Source of the DNA: Saccharopolyspora shandongensis
GTDB taxonomy: Bacteria; Actinomycetota; Actinomycetes; Mycobacteriales; Pseudonocardiaceae
Direction: 5' to 3'
DNA: 64,000 bases
Assembly (NCBI RefSeq): GCF_900106995.1
Contig: NZ_FNOK01000054.1
Span: 1 to 64,000, forward strand
Below, one piece after another: positions 56,200 through 64,000 of the stretch. Within the stretch, counting starts at the first letter, position 1; each line of letters begins with the position of its first letter. Under the pieces are notes generated by a model. The model worked only from the letters and a program-made list of their open reading frames with translations. It did no database searches and was not told the DNA's origin. The position numbers and the translations under genes were made by a program.

Positions 56200-56622
56200 G
56201 TGGGCGCGTTCGTAGCCGAGGTGGCCTTGCGCTGGTCCGACATGGACGCGTTCGGTCACGTCAACCACGCCAGGACGATCACGCTGCTGGAGGAGGCGCG
56301 GGCCGAGCTGCTGTTCACCGAAGCGGAGCGGCAGGGCCTGCTTGGCATGGCGGAGGGCATGGTGGTGGCCCGGGTCGTGATCGACTACCACAGCCCGCTG
56401 GTCTACACGTCGAAGTCGCTGCAGGTGCAGATGTCGGTGCGCGAGCTCAAGGCCGCGTCGTTCATCGTCGACTACACCGCCTACGCGCAGGAAGCGGTCG
56501 CCACGGCGGAAACGCTGATGGTGCCCTACGACCTGCAGGCGGGGCGGCCTCGGCGGATGACCGAGGAGGAGCGCGACTTCCTGGCGGAGTGGCAGCTCGA
56601 TGGGGAGTCGGGCCGTGCCTGA
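56200..56622 (+). CDS. 4HBT-family acyl-CoA thioesterase
   Basis: 140 residues, one hotdog domain. LRWSDMDAFGHVNHARTITL carries the catalytic Asp and HVN motif. EEARAELLFTEAERQGLLGM and RVVIDYHSPLVYTSKSLQVQ complete the fold. It hydrolyses acyl-CoA thioesters of unknown chain. GTG start with AGAAGGGA. The 3' end overlaps the next gene by 8 bases. Confidence 0.85.
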   Translation: MGAFVAEVALRWSDMDAFGHVNHARTITLLEEARAELLFTEAERQGLLGMAEGMVVARVVIDYHSPLVYTSKSLQVQMSVRELKAASFIVDYTAYAQEAVATAETLMVPYDLQAGRPRRMTEEERDFLAEWQLDGESGRA

Positions 56623-57256
56623 ACTGCGGATGCCCGATGCGGTGGAGCGCGAGGACCTCGGCGCGTTCGTCGCCCGCGCGGTGCGGTTGGACGGCCAGGC
56701 GCTGGTGCGCCTGCGCAACCGGCCGGGCACCGGCCGCGTCGACGTCTGGGCGGCGACGCCGTTCGACGCCCTGTCCACCAGGTCGGTCGAGGGCGAGGTG
56801 GAGCCGGCGGATCTGACGGTGTCGGGCAACGAACTGCTGGCGACGCTGACGGTGGCGGGCGCCCCGGTGATGGATCCGGGCCCGCCGCGGGATCTGATGT
56901 GGCGTTCGGAGCTGCCGCCGGCCGTGGGCTGGCAGCGGGTGGACGACCTGCCGGCGAAGCTCGTCGGCGAGGTCGCGGAGCGCGGCATCGACGTGGCCAA
57001 GGACAACGTCGGCCCGAAGGGGACGCCGCCGGCTTCCCTGCTGGACCAGGAGGTCTTCACGGTCAGCGGCGCCGGCTACCAGGTGAAGGTCCCGCTGCGC
57101 TGCCTGTTCGTGCTGTCCGGCATGGGTTTCCTGGTGTCGAAGCCGGCGGAGTCCGAGATCGTCCGGGTGAGCGCGACGGACGCCTGGCTCCGCCTGGACT
57201 CCCGCTACGGCGCGGTCGTCCGACGCCGCCACGCCCTGCTCCCGCTGCTGGTCTGA
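56615..57256 (+). CDS. conserved actinobacterial protein of unknown function
   Basis: 213 residues, soluble, no signal. MPDAVEREDLGAFVARAVRL, VDVWAATPFDALSTRSVEGE, AGYQVKVPLRCLFVLSGMGF and DAWLRLDSRYGAVVRRRHAL are the strongest blocks. I recall it as an unnamed family that often follows this thioesterase in actinobacteria. The GTG at 56615 with GGGGAG is used; an ATG at 56600 is in frame. It overlaps the thioesterase gene. Confidence 0.65.
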   Translation: MPELRMPDAVEREDLGAFVARAVRLDGQALVRLRNRPGTGRVDVWAATPFDALSTRSVEGEVEPADLTVSGNELLATLTVAGAPVMDPGPPRDLMWRSELPPAVGWQRVDDLPAKLVGEVAERGIDVAKDNVGPKGTPPASLLDQEVFTVSGAGYQVKVPLRCLFVLSGMGFLVSKPAESEIVRVSATDAWLRLDSRYGAVVRRRHALLPLLV

Positions 57257-57286
57257 TGGCTTGCCGCGGGCCCCTAGGCTCGTGGC

Positions 57287-57682
57287 ATGACGATCACCTA
57301 CGAGTGGCGAGGCGACTTCGAGAACACCGCCGTCAACTCGCTGCACGCGGAGGGCTTCGACCACCCGGTCCTGGACATCGACTGGCTGGCGCAGGTCCAC
57401 CGCCACAGCCTCGGTTGGGTTTGCGCTCGGCGCGGCGGTGAACTCGTCGGCTTCGTCAACGTGGCGTGGGACGGTGGTGTCCACGCCTTCGTCCTGGACA
57501 CCGTGGTCAGGGGAGAGCTGCGCCGATCCGGGATCGGTGTCGGACTCGTCGCCGCAGCCGTCCGAGGCGCTCGGGCGGCGCGGTGCGAATGGCTGCACGT
57601 CGACTTCGACGAAGACCTCCGGGCGTTCTACTTCGACGCCTGCGGATTCGAGCCGACGAACGCGGGTCTCATCGCGCTCTGA
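57287..57682 (+). CDS. GNAT-family acetyltransferase
   Basis: 131 residues. FVLDTVVRGELRRSGIGVGL is motif A and WLHVDFDEDLRAFYFDACGF the C-terminal motif B. The N-terminus lacks the first helix pair of longer members. The acceptor is unknown. It is 30 bases after the previous gene, on the same strand. Confidence 0.85.
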   Translation: MTITYEWRGDFENTAVNSLHAEGFDHPVLDIDWLAQVHRHSLGWVCARRGGELVGFVNVAWDGGVHAFVLDTVVRGELRRSGIGVGLVAAAVRGARAARCEWLHVDFDEDLRAFYFDACGFEPTNAGLIAL

Positions 57683-57745
57683 GCGAGCCAGGAATAGACG
57701 TGAATCTCCCGGTAGGACGTGCCAGGAGCGTCACCGCTGGAAATC

Positions 57746-58162
57746 TCAGCGGACGACGGCGCGTTCGCCTTCCGGTGTCCGCTCGACCAGTTGGACATCG
57801 GTTCGCCCGAACCGGTTCACGGCCCACCACAGCCAATCCGGGCTGTACTCCTCCGCCGGCACCACCGCGTGCGCCGGGAGGTCGGCCAGCGCGGCATCGC
57901 CGATCCGTTCGCCCGCCGCGATGCTCGCCCCGGGCGCCGGGCGGACGCCGATCTCGACCGTGCCCGGCCGCGCGCCCGCGGCGGTGACGAGCTGCCCGAT
58001 CTCCGCCCAGACGACTTTCTTCGGCCCGAAGGCGAGTCCGTGCGCGTCGGCCTTGAACGCGAGCCATTCCTTCTCGTGCTCGTTGCGCAGCCACACGATG
58101 ACGCCGATCAGCCCGGCGAACAGCACCGCACCCAACGCCGATGGGACGTCGATCGCCTGCAT
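57746..58162 (-). CDS. membrane-anchored protein of unknown function
   Basis: 138 residues from the ATG at 58162. One membrane segment (SALGAVLFAGLIGVIVWLRN) is followed by a PH-like soluble part (LAFGPKKVVWAEIGQLVTAA, RPGTVEIGVRPAPGASI). The frame stays open upstream for 20 codons and adds a second membrane segment (IVAAIAIFLAVSAVMQAI), but only non-standard starts (ATT with GAGGAC before it) are available before the stop at 58228. The real start may therefore be further upstream than the ATG. Confidence 0.6.
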   Translation of the reverse strand: MQAIDVPSALGAVLFAGLIGVIVWLRNEHEKEWLAFKADAHGLAFGPKKVVWAEIGQLVTAAGARPGTVEIGVRPAPGASIAAGERIGDAALADLPAHAVVPAEEYSPDWLWWAVNRFGRTDVQLVERTPEGERAVVR

Positions 58163-58231
58163 GACCGCCGAGACGGCGAGGAAGATCGCGATCGCGGCGA
58201 CGATGCGGTGCGGCGGAATTCGAGGTCGTCC

Positions 58232-58894
58232 TCAGTCGAGGAAGGTGACGGTCTCGGCGAGCGGGGCGCGGCCGATGCGGGCGTATTTCGCCGCGATGTC
58301 CTCGAATCCGATCGACATGCCGCAGAACAGCACGAGTTCGGCCGGCGGCGAAACGACTTCCGCGACGGTTCGGCGGTAGACCGACCACGCCATCTGCGGG
58401 CAGCTGTGCAGTCCTTCGGCGCGGAGCAGCAGCATGATCGTCTGCAGGTACATGCCCATGTCGGCCCACTGCGCCGAGCCCATGCCGCGGTCGATGTAGC
58501 AGAACAGCGCGGCCGGAGCGCCGAAGCAATCCCAGTTCGCGGCAACGGCTTTCCGCCGCGCCTGCTCGTCCCGCCGGGCGATCCCGAGCGCGGCGTAGCG
58601 CTGCTCGCCGGCGGCGATCTGGCGCTCGCGGTAGGCGGATTTCAGACCGGGCGGATACATCTCGAACTCGCGCTCGTCGCCGGGATCACCCGCGGCAAGG
58701 CGCTCGGCGGTTCGTTTCTTCACCTCGGCCAGCGCTGCGCCCGTCAGCACGAAAGCCTTCCACGGCTGGAGATTCCCGCCGGACGGCGTGCGGGTGGCAG
58801 CGGTCAGGACGCGCACGAGCAGCTCCTTCGGCACCGGCTCGTCGGTGAATCCCCGCACCGCCCGTCGACTCCGGACCGCTTCGTACACGTCCAC
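58232..58894 (-). CDS. nitroreductase-family oxidoreductase
   Basis: 220 residues. VYEAVRSRRAVRGFTDEPVP, ATRTPSGGNLQPWKAFVLTG (FMN-binding), WADMGMYLQTIMLLLRAEGL and ELVLFCGMSIGFED are typical. These FMN enzymes reduce nitro groups, quinones or enones with NAD(P)H; the natural substrate is unknown. The ATG at 58894 follows GGGAGGTGACC. It is upstream of the membrane protein gene by 69 bases on the same strand. Confidence 0.9.
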   Translation of the reverse strand: MDVYEAVRSRRAVRGFTDEPVPKELLVRVLTAATRTPSGGNLQPWKAFVLTGAALAEVKKRTAERLAAGDPGDEREFEMYPPGLKSAYRERQIAAGEQRYAALGIARRDEQARRKAVAANWDCFGAPAALFCYIDRGMGSAQWADMGMYLQTIMLLLRAEGLHSCPQMAWSVYRRTVAEVVSPPAELVLFCGMSIGFEDIAAKYARIGRAPLAETVTFLD

Positions 58895-59015
58895 AGGTCA
58901 CCTCCCGAGTCGAAGTCCTCCACCACGTCGACACCTGGCGGGCGGAAAACGTGACCGATGGCCGAACCGGAGACCTAGACTCGACGTTGATCAGGCACGG
59001 CGAAGTGGGGCGGGA

Positions 59016-60233
59016 ATGGGCGCGACCGAGGAGATCGAGCGGATCGCGCTGGATCCGGTGTTGTCGGTGCCGGAGAAGGACGAGCGCATCATCGCCTTCC
59101 TGGCGCAGTCGGATGATCGCGGGGTACCGGCGGCCGTCGAGTGCCTCATGACGACCTCCGACCGCCGCGTCTCCGAGTACGTCGCCGCCTACTTGGGACT
59201 GATCCACGGGGCGCGCGAGGAGAAGGCGCGCGTGGCGGAGAGGCTGCGCGGTGCCGGTGAAGTCGCGGCGTCCGCGGCGAGGCTCGTGCCCTGGATGCCG
59301 GATTCCCTGATCGACGCGTTCATCCAGGACCACCTGGCGGCAGCGGACCCGGAATCCCCGGTGTCCAGCGTCGTCTTCGCCATCGCGATGCACCGCCCGG
59401 AACGCCTGCGGCCCTACGCCGACCAGGTCGAAAGCGCTGCGATGAAGCGGAGTCTGCTGTCCGGCGCGCCCGACGAGTTCGCCGACTCGCTGCTGGAGCG
59501 GTGGCGAGCGGAGCACGATCTGAACGACCTCTGGACGCTCGCGTTGATCCGCACCTCGCACGCCGCCGATCTCATCGAGTCCGTGATGAACGAGGTCGCG
59601 GATCCGAACGACTGGGACTGGTTGATGCCGCTGGCCGGCCGCCTGCCGGACACCCGGAAGCCCGCGGGTTTCCCGCCCGCTTTCCTGGGGTTCGTGGCGG
59701 ACGCGGGCGAGAGCGCCCACGTCATGGGCGGAGATCCAGGCGGGGACGTGCCGCTCTGCGCGGACTGCAGGGCGCCCGCGGAGCGGATTCTGACCCTTTC
59801 CGCCGAAGCGATGCCGAACGTGCTGAGCCGTGACCCGTCGTTCTACTGGTTCACCTGCGAATGCGCCGAAGTGGATCGCATCACCGTGCGCTTCACTTCG
59901 GCGGGCACGGAGGTCTACTTCAACCCCCAGGGGCCGAGCAGCGGGGAATCCCGCCTGATCCCGGGGGAGCGGTCGCTGGTCCTGGAGCCGCACCCCAACC
60001 AGCACGGCGTGAGCCTCCCGGCGTTCCCGAGGACGCAGCACCAGGTGGGCGGTCTGCCGCGCTGGCCGTCACCGGAGACGCACCCGATCTGCCCCGTGTG
60101 CGGCAACTACATGCCGTTCCTGATGGCCATCGAGGGCGGCTCGACGCCGTTCGGCCGGATGGGCTTCGAGGAACTGCTCTTCGGCTTCTGGTGCGACTCC
60201 TGCGCCGTCTCCAGCACCCAGACCCAGAACTGA
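59016..60233 (+). CDS. cysteine-rich protein of unknown function
   Basis: 405 residues. The first 200 are HEAT-like helices (IIAFLAQSDDRGVPAAVECL, RVSEYVAAYLGLIHG). The second half has zinc-knuckle pairs CADCRAP, CECAE, CPVCGNYMPF and CDSCAV, with VGGLPRWPSPETHPICPVCG recalling DUF1963-like proteins. I know no function. It lies alone between nitroreductase (divergent) and the ECF sigma factor. The ATG follows GGGGCGGGA. Confidence 0.65.
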   Translation: MGATEEIERIALDPVLSVPEKDERIIAFLAQSDDRGVPAAVECLMTTSDRRVSEYVAAYLGLIHGAREEKARVAERLRGAGEVAASAARLVPWMPDSLIDAFIQDHLAAADPESPVSSVVFAIAMHRPERLRPYADQVESAAMKRSLLSGAPDEFADSLLERWRAEHDLNDLWTLALIRTSHAADLIESVMNEVADPNDWDWLMPLAGRLPDTRKPAGFPPAFLGFVADAGESAHVMGGDPGGDVPLCADCRAPAERILTLSAEAMPNVLSRDPSFYWFTCECAEVDRITVRFTSAGTEVYFNPQGPSSGESRLIPGERSLVLEPHPNQHGVSLPAFPRTQHQVGGLPRWPSPETHPICPVCGNYMPFLMAIEGGSTPFGRMGFEELLFGFWCDSCAVSSTQTQN

Positions 60234-60297
60234 GCACCGCCCGCGCGGGTGAGTCACCTTTTGCGCCGCTGGCCCGTCAGACAGGTAGGAGCTGTGC

Positions 60298-61191
60298 GTG
60301 GCGGGAGGCGAAGAACGCATGTTCGGGTTGGAAACGGCGTCGGGCGGCGCGGATCGGGACGAGGTGTTCCACCGCGAGCGACCGCACCTGCTCGCGGTCG
60401 CGTTCCGCCTCCTCGGGTCGGAGGCCGATGCCCAGGACATCGTGCAAGAGGCGTGGAGGTACCTGCGGGCCGATGTCGACGGCGTCGAGAACCTGCCCGC
60501 CTGGCTGACCACCGTCGTGACCCGGCTGTGCCTGGACCACCTGCGCCGATCGCGCGAGGTCCCGCAGGAGCCGGCCGACATGCCGGAACCGGCGGATCCC
60601 GTCGGCGGTCCGGAGGAGGTAGCGCTCCTCGCCGGAGACCTGAGCGAGGCCATCACGATCTTGCTCGACCAGCTGACGCCGCCGCAGCGGGTCGCGCTGA
60701 TCCTGCACGACGTGTTCGGCACGCCGTTCGACGAGGTGGCGCACGTGCTGGAGACGACACCCGGGTCGGCCAAGAAGCTGGCCAGCCGCGCGCGGGCGCG
60801 GGTGCGGCCGGCCAGTGCGGCGGACGCCGATCCCGGCGCGGCGCGGCACGTGGTGGCTGCCTTCCTGAAAGCGGCGCAGCAGGGCGACATCGACGGCCTC
60901 GTCGCGGTCCTGCACCCCGAGGTGACGAGGACGGCCGATCCGCAAGCCCTTCCGCCCGGCGCGGAACTGCGGGTGCGGGGCGCGCGAACTGTCGTCGACG
61001 AGACGCGGGCGTTGCGGGCCAACGCCCGGCGAGCGCGCGTGGTGTCGATCAACGGGCGGCCCGGAATCGCGGTCATGGCCGATCGCGGTCCGCGCCTCGC
61101 GTTGGTCTTCCGCATCGCGGCCGGGCGCATCGTCCACTACGACGTCGTCGCGGATCCCGCCCGCATCGCCCGGCTGCACATCACCGACTAG
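60298..61191 (+). CDS. ECF sigma factor with SnoaL-like C-terminal domain (ECF41/SigJ-like)
   Basis: 297 residues. Sigma region 2: RPHLLAVAFRLLGSEADAQD, IVQEAWRYLRADVDG. Region 4: LDQLTPPQRVALILHDVFGT, PFDEVAHVLETTPGSAKKLA. The final 110 residues (ARHVVAAFLKAAQQGDIDGL, VAVLHPEVTRTAD) are a SnoaL-like fold that acts as a built-in regulator in the ECF41 group. No separate anti-sigma gene is seen. GTG start. It precedes a DoxX-like gene by 11 bases, its likely target or partner. Confidence 0.9.
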   Translation: MAGGEERMFGLETASGGADRDEVFHRERPHLLAVAFRLLGSEADAQDIVQEAWRYLRADVDGVENLPAWLTTVVTRLCLDHLRRSREVPQEPADMPEPADPVGGPEEVALLAGDLSEAITILLDQLTPPQRVALILHDVFGTPFDEVAHVLETTPGSAKKLASRARARVRPASAADADPGAARHVVAAFLKAAQQGDIDGLVAVLHPEVTRTADPQALPPGAELRVRGARTVVDETRALRANARRARVVSINGRPGIAVMADRGPRLALVFRIAAGRIVHYDVVADPARIARLHITD

Positions 61192-61202
61192 CGGGAGAAG
61201 CC

Positions 61203-61556
61203 ATGTTCATCACGTACGTCGTCGTCACGGCCGTCACCATCGCGGCGAATGCGGGGATCGCCATCGCCGACCTGGTGAAGGCGGACTTCGTCCTCGTCAA
61301 CTCGGCCAAGGTGGACGTCCCGCCATCGTGGCTACCGATGCTGGGAACGCTCAAAGCCGCCGGCGCGGTGGGGCTCCTGCTGGGCCTGCTCGGATTCCAG
61401 GCCATCGGCGTCGCGGCCGCGATCGGGCTCGTCGCGTTCTACGTGGGCGCGATCGTCGCCCACGTGCGCGCCCGGGAGATCAACACCATCGCGCCGGGCC
61501 CGGGAGCCTTCCTCACCCTGGCCGTCGCCTCGCTCGTCCTCGCGATCGCCGGGTGA
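61203..61556 (+). CDS. DoxX-like membrane protein
   Basis: 117 residues with four membrane segments (YVVVTAVTIAANAGIAIADL, WLPMLGTLKAAGAVGLLLGL, ALVAFYVGAIVAHVRAREI style). DoxX-like genes often sit with ECF41 sigma factors. GGGAGAAGCC precedes the ATG. Its 3' end overlaps the opposing MerR remnant by about 40 bases. Confidence 0.8.
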   Translation: MFITYVVVTAVTIAANAGIAIADLVKADFVLVNSAKVDVPPSWLPMLGTLKAAGAVGLLLGLLGFQAIGVAAAIGLVAFYVGAIVAHVRAREINTIAPGPGAFLTLAVASLVLAIAG

Positions 61557-61800
61557 GTCGGTCGCGGAGGTGATCGGCGGCGGAGATGAGCTCGTCGAGC
61601 CGGTGCAGCGCACGGGTCATCTCGTCGACCTTGGTCGCCAGCCGGTCGCGTTCGGTGTGGAGCATGCGGCGTTGCGCCGAAGCGGTGCACTCCGGACTGA
61701 GTAGGCGCTGCTCCTCGTAGGCGACGAGCAGACCACGCAGTGGAAGGCGCGGCTCGGCGAGGACCTCGCCCTCCTCTACCCGCAACTGTCCGCAGCGCAC
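61513..61800 (-). pseudogene. MerR-family regulator remnant
   Basis: 95 residues. AYEEQRLLSPECTASAQRR corresponds to the YYEEQGLL-type wing start of MerR proteins, but the helix-turn-helix before it is scrambled and about 50 residues after it are missing. The end, ERDRLATKVDEMTRALHRLD with ELISAA, is a MerR coiled-coil tail. It is likely a decayed gene. Confidence 0.55.
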
Positions 61801-61836
61801 AGCCGGTGAGAACCGGCAGAGGACGTTCTCCGCGCC

Positions 61837-62544
61837 TTAAGCGATGGCCTGGGGTTGTGCCGGGCTGAGGTGGTGCACGGCGGTCTGTTCGGTGTGCGGG
61901 GCGAGCAGACCGCGCAGCTCGTCCACTGCGGCTTCGAGGAGGTGGCCGTCACGGGTGGCGTGGAGGGTTTCGAGGACGAAGGCGACATGTGCGGAGCCCT
62001 CGGTGACGCGGGTGCGGTGGGCGTCGCGGTGGTTCCAGTGGCGGGTCAGGACGCCGGTGGTGTCCGCGTAGATGATCTCGCCGGGCTTGGGGGCCTCGAT
62101 GGCGTCGGGTTCGCCGAGCGGGGTGAAGGACTCGGTGCCGTCCGCGTGGCGGATGACGACGTCACCGGTGACGTGGTCCAGGTCGAAGGCGCCGGCGGGC
62201 AGGCCGTGGTGGACGGAGACGGCGTTGTAGGAGTCGACGGCCGGGTTGATGCGCGGCAGGGTTCCCCTCTTGGACAGGCGGCGGCCGAGCGCGTCGACGC
62301 TGGGGCGGGTGCGACGAGGGTTGGTGCCGAAGGCGCGGTAGGCGGTGTGCCATGCCTCGATGCGGGGGTCGGTCTCGTCGGCGGGGCGCCAGGCGCCATC
62401 GGCGAGCTGTCGTTCCAGTTCCGCCAAGGCGGCGGCGGTGCGGGGCCAGGGTTCGCGGCCGTGCAGGCCGGTGGCGGTGACCAGGGCGATGCGGGTGTCG
62501 GGGAAGGCGTCTGCGATGGCGGGGGCGAGGCGGAAGGCGGGCAT
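61837..62544 (-). CDS. B3/B4 tRNA-binding-domain protein
   Basis: 235 residues. AYRAFGTNPRRTRPSVDALG, LPRINPAVDSYNAVSVHHGL, FDLDHVTGDVVIRHADGTES and PGEIIYADTTGVLTRHWNHR are the B3/B4 domain, found in phenylalanyl-tRNA synthetase beta and in stand-alone editing-like proteins. It may deacylate mischarged tRNA; this is an inference from the domain. It is 44 bases downstream of the DMT transporter gene on the same strand. Confidence 0.85.
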   Translation of the reverse strand: MPAFRLAPAIADAFPDTRIALVTATGLHGREPWPRTAAALAELERQLADGAWRPADETDPRIEAWHTAYRAFGTNPRRTRPSVDALGRRLSKRGTLPRINPAVDSYNAVSVHHGLPAGAFDLDHVTGDVVIRHADGTESFTPLGEPDAIEAPKPGEIIYADTTGVLTRHWNHRDAHRTRVTEGSAHVAFVLETLHATRDGHLLEAAVDELRGLLAPHTEQTAVHHLSPAQPQAIA

Positions 62545-62588
62545 CGGCGGGGTTTCCGTTTCTTTCCTGCGTTCGGTGGTGGGCTTGG

Positions 62589-63425
62589 TCAGGTCAGGGC
62601 GAGGAGGCTGACGGCGACGGCCGCGGTGCCCAGGCCGACGAGTTGGCCTCGGTGGATGCGTTCGGCGATGACGCCGCGGGCGAGCAGGATGGTGCCGGCC
62701 GGGTAGAGGGCGACGATCACCGCGACGACGGCGAGGTCGCCGCTGCGGGCGGCCAGCAGGAACAGCAGGTTCGCCACCGAGTCCAGCGCGCCCGCCGCCG
62801 CCGACATCGCGTACGCGGGCCGCTCCGGCCCCAGCCTGCGGTGCATCAGCCCCGCCGCGGCCAGGATGACGGCCGAGGAGACCGCCCGCCCCACGATCAG
62901 CGGAGCCACCCCGCTGTCGGACGGTGCCTGGTGCAGGAAGATCAGCTGGAGCGCGATGGCGGCACCCGCGCCGAATGCCAGCAGCAGCGCAGTGCGCGAA
63001 GGGCGTGACGACCTCGCGCCGTGCCCGGCACTGACCAGCACCACCGCCACCAGCGCGAGCGGCAGGCCGACCATTCCGGCGGCGGCCAGGTGCTCGCCCT
63101 GCAGCAGCCCCACGCCGACGGGCAACGCGGCCGACACCAGCGCGGTCACGGGCGACAGCACGTTCATCGGGCCGATCGCCAGGGTGCGGTAGAGCAGGGC
63201 GAACGCCGCGGCCGAGGCGACTCCCGAGGCCGCGCCCCAGGCGACGGTCGCGGTGCTGAACGAGGCACCGAGCAGCGGCCACAGCAGCAGTTCGACCGCG
63301 AGGCTGGCCGGGGCCGCGATCATCACGGTGCGCAGCACATGAGCCTTGCGGGCGCCGAGGCCGCCGAGGAAATCGGCGCACCCGTAAGCGAGCGAGCTGC
63401 CGACGGCCAGCAGCAGAGCGAACAC
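62589..63425 (-). CDS. EamA/DMT-family transporter
   Basis: 278 residues with ten membrane segments in two EamA repeats (SLAYGCADFLGGLGARKAHV, SPVTALVSAALPVGVGLLQG; VANLLFLLAARSGDLAVVAV, IVALYPAGTILLARGVIAER). It probably exports an amino acid or small metabolite. GTG start at 63425. It is divergent from an XRE-cupin regulator, which probably controls it and the B3/B4 gene. Confidence 0.85.
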   Translation of the reverse strand: MFALLLAVGSSLAYGCADFLGGLGARKAHVLRTVMIAAPASLAVELLLWPLLGASFSTATVAWGAASGVASAAAFALLYRTLAIGPMNVLSPVTALVSAALPVGVGLLQGEHLAAAGMVGLPLALVAVVLVSAGHGARSSRPSRTALLLAFGAGAAIALQLIFLHQAPSDSGVAPLIVGRAVSSAVILAAAGLMHRRLGPERPAYAMSAAAGALDSVANLLFLLAARSGDLAVVAVIVALYPAGTILLARGVIAERIHRGQLVGLGTAAVAVSLLALT

Positions 63426-63442
63426 GAGGAATCCCCTACCAT

Positions 63443-63515
63443 TTCATTGGAACGACTACACGGTACAACAGATTGACCGACGAGCTCAATCAACCGACCG
63501 AATAGTTCATCGGAA
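63443..63515. promoter_or_regulatory. pair of direct repeats, candidate operators
   Basis: TTCATTGGAA (63443-63452) and TTCATCGGAA (63506-63515) are direct repeats 63 bases apart, about six helical turns. They flank the divergent promoters of the transporter and the XRE-cupin gene. Confidence 0.35.
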
Positions 63516-63542
63516 TGGTCCAGCTGCGAGGAGGGTGCTCAG

Positions 63543-64000
63543 ATGACCGAGACGGCCGCAGCCCTGCGGACGGTCGCGCACAACGTCCGGGCCGCCCGCG
63601 TCCGCGCGGGTCTGTCCCTGGAGGAACTCGGCAGGCGCGCCCAGGTCAGCAAGGGTGCCCTGGTGGGACTGGAGAAGGCCCAGGGCAACCCGAACCTGGC
63701 CACCCTCGTCCGGCTGGCCGACACCCTCGGCATCTCGGTGTCCGCCCTGATGCAGGGGCCGTCCGAGGGCCGTGTCCGCGTGGTGGCCTCCGACGACGTG
63801 GCGCCGCTGTGGACCGGGGAGCAGGGCGGCGAGGCCCGGCTCGTGCTGACGACAACGGGCCCGGCCCCCGTCGAGGTCTGGCGCTGGCGGCTGGAACCAG
63901 GCGAGGAGTACCCCAGCCACCCGCACCAGGCCGGAGTCGTGGAAACCGTCAGCGTCACCGCCGGCCGGATGACCCTGGTGGTGGACGGCGAGGAGCACGC
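63543..64000 (+). CDS. XRE-family regulator with cupin domain, cut by the window edge
   Basis: At least 152 residues. The helix-turn-helix is LRTVAHNVRAARVRAGLSLE, ELGRRAQVSKGALVGLEKAQ, GNPNLATLVRLADTLGISVS. A cupin fold begins at APVEVWRWRLEPGEEYPSHP with TVSVTAGRMTLVVDGEEH and continues past the end. Such regulators bind a small ligand in the cupin. GAGGAGGG precedes the ATG. It is divergent from the DMT transporter. Confidence 0.88.
   Translation, partial: MTETAAALRTVAHNVRAARVRAGLSLEELGRRAQVSKGALVGLEKAQGNPNLATLVRLADTLGISVSALMQGPSEGRVRVVASDDVAPLWTGEQGGEARLVLTTTGPAPVEVWRWRLEPGEEYPSHPHQAGVVETVSVTAGRMTLVVDGEEH

Noticed and set aside
51049-57060. 2,003-residue open frame antisense to NAD-glutamate dehydrogenase
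   Set aside because: It mirrors the codon bias of the real gene, is rich in Arg, His, Val and Gln with no domain, and the plus strand gives a full-length known enzyme.

Overview
High-GC actinobacterial chromosome. A Pseudonocardiaceae relative, possibly Saccharopolyspora, is my inference. It rests on an NAD-specific glutamate dehydrogenase of about 1,650 residues, an EttA-type ABC-F protein, Rv1733c-like, DUF3558-like and DUF574-like proteins, frequent GTG starts and GC-rich codon use throughout. No plasmid or phage backbone is visible.

Layout. 0-1.4 kb: a decayed Tn3-family transposase remnant abutting a frameshifted PIG-L deacetylase gene. 1.6-2.2 kb: a secreted snapalysin-like metalloprotease. 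2.4-15.0 kb: the most unusual part, one co-directional cluster encoding a GrpE-like exchange factor, an HSP70, a large helical plus FN3-like protein, a zinc-ribbon GTPase, a GAP1-like partner, a membrane-anchored zinc-ribbon GTPase, a 46-residue membrane protein, a second HSP70 and a vWA protein. Most joints overlap or nearly touch. I read it as a chaperone/GTPase signalling or conflict system. 23.2-28.7 kb: a third HSP70 of the same subfamily next to a 1,253-residue TPR-like protein with a C-terminal CHAT (caspase-fold) protease domain, the best candidate effector in the window.

Between these lie an Rv1733c-like membrane protein, an MpaB/Lcp-like oxygenase, a RES-type toxin pair, a GNAT and a response regulator/sensor kinase/GerMN lipoprotein operon divergent from a beta-lactamase-fold serine hydrolase. 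28.9-42.5 kb holds a secreted protein, a TauE exporter with a divergent LysR, a DUF574 methyltransferase, a LysR next to a 2-hydroxycarboxylate transporter/CoA-transferase/CoA-ester lyase operon, an ArsR divergent from a CaCA cation exchanger that carries a yybP-ykoY manganese riboswitch, an Fe-S-type regulator divergent from folE, and a DoxX protein. 42.5-43 kb holds tRNA-Arg(TCT) with its terminator and a tRNA 3'-end remnant. 43-57.7 kb is a conserved core (CopD-CtaG fusion, short SSB, EttA, a large TPR/disordered protein, NAD-GDH, thioesterase, GNAT). 57.7-64 kb holds nitroreductase, ECF sigma/DoxX, B3/B4, DMT transporter and XRE-cupin genes.

Four repeat families are dispersed in the intergenic DNA: a 42-50 bp palindrome (four copies), a structured element of about 190-215 bp (two copies plus a fragment), tandem triplets of a TTTTCGCGCGAAAA-type palindrome (two arrays), and the tRNA duplication. 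Three of the four long palindromes, one copy of the structured element and its short fragment lie next to the HSP70/GTPase/CHAT genes. Gene-free stretches over 300 bases are 15014-15429 (decayed hydrolase fragment, terminator, operator-like dyad), 17300-17665 (structured repeat copy 2) and 42517-43049 (hairpins, tRNA remnant, tRNA).
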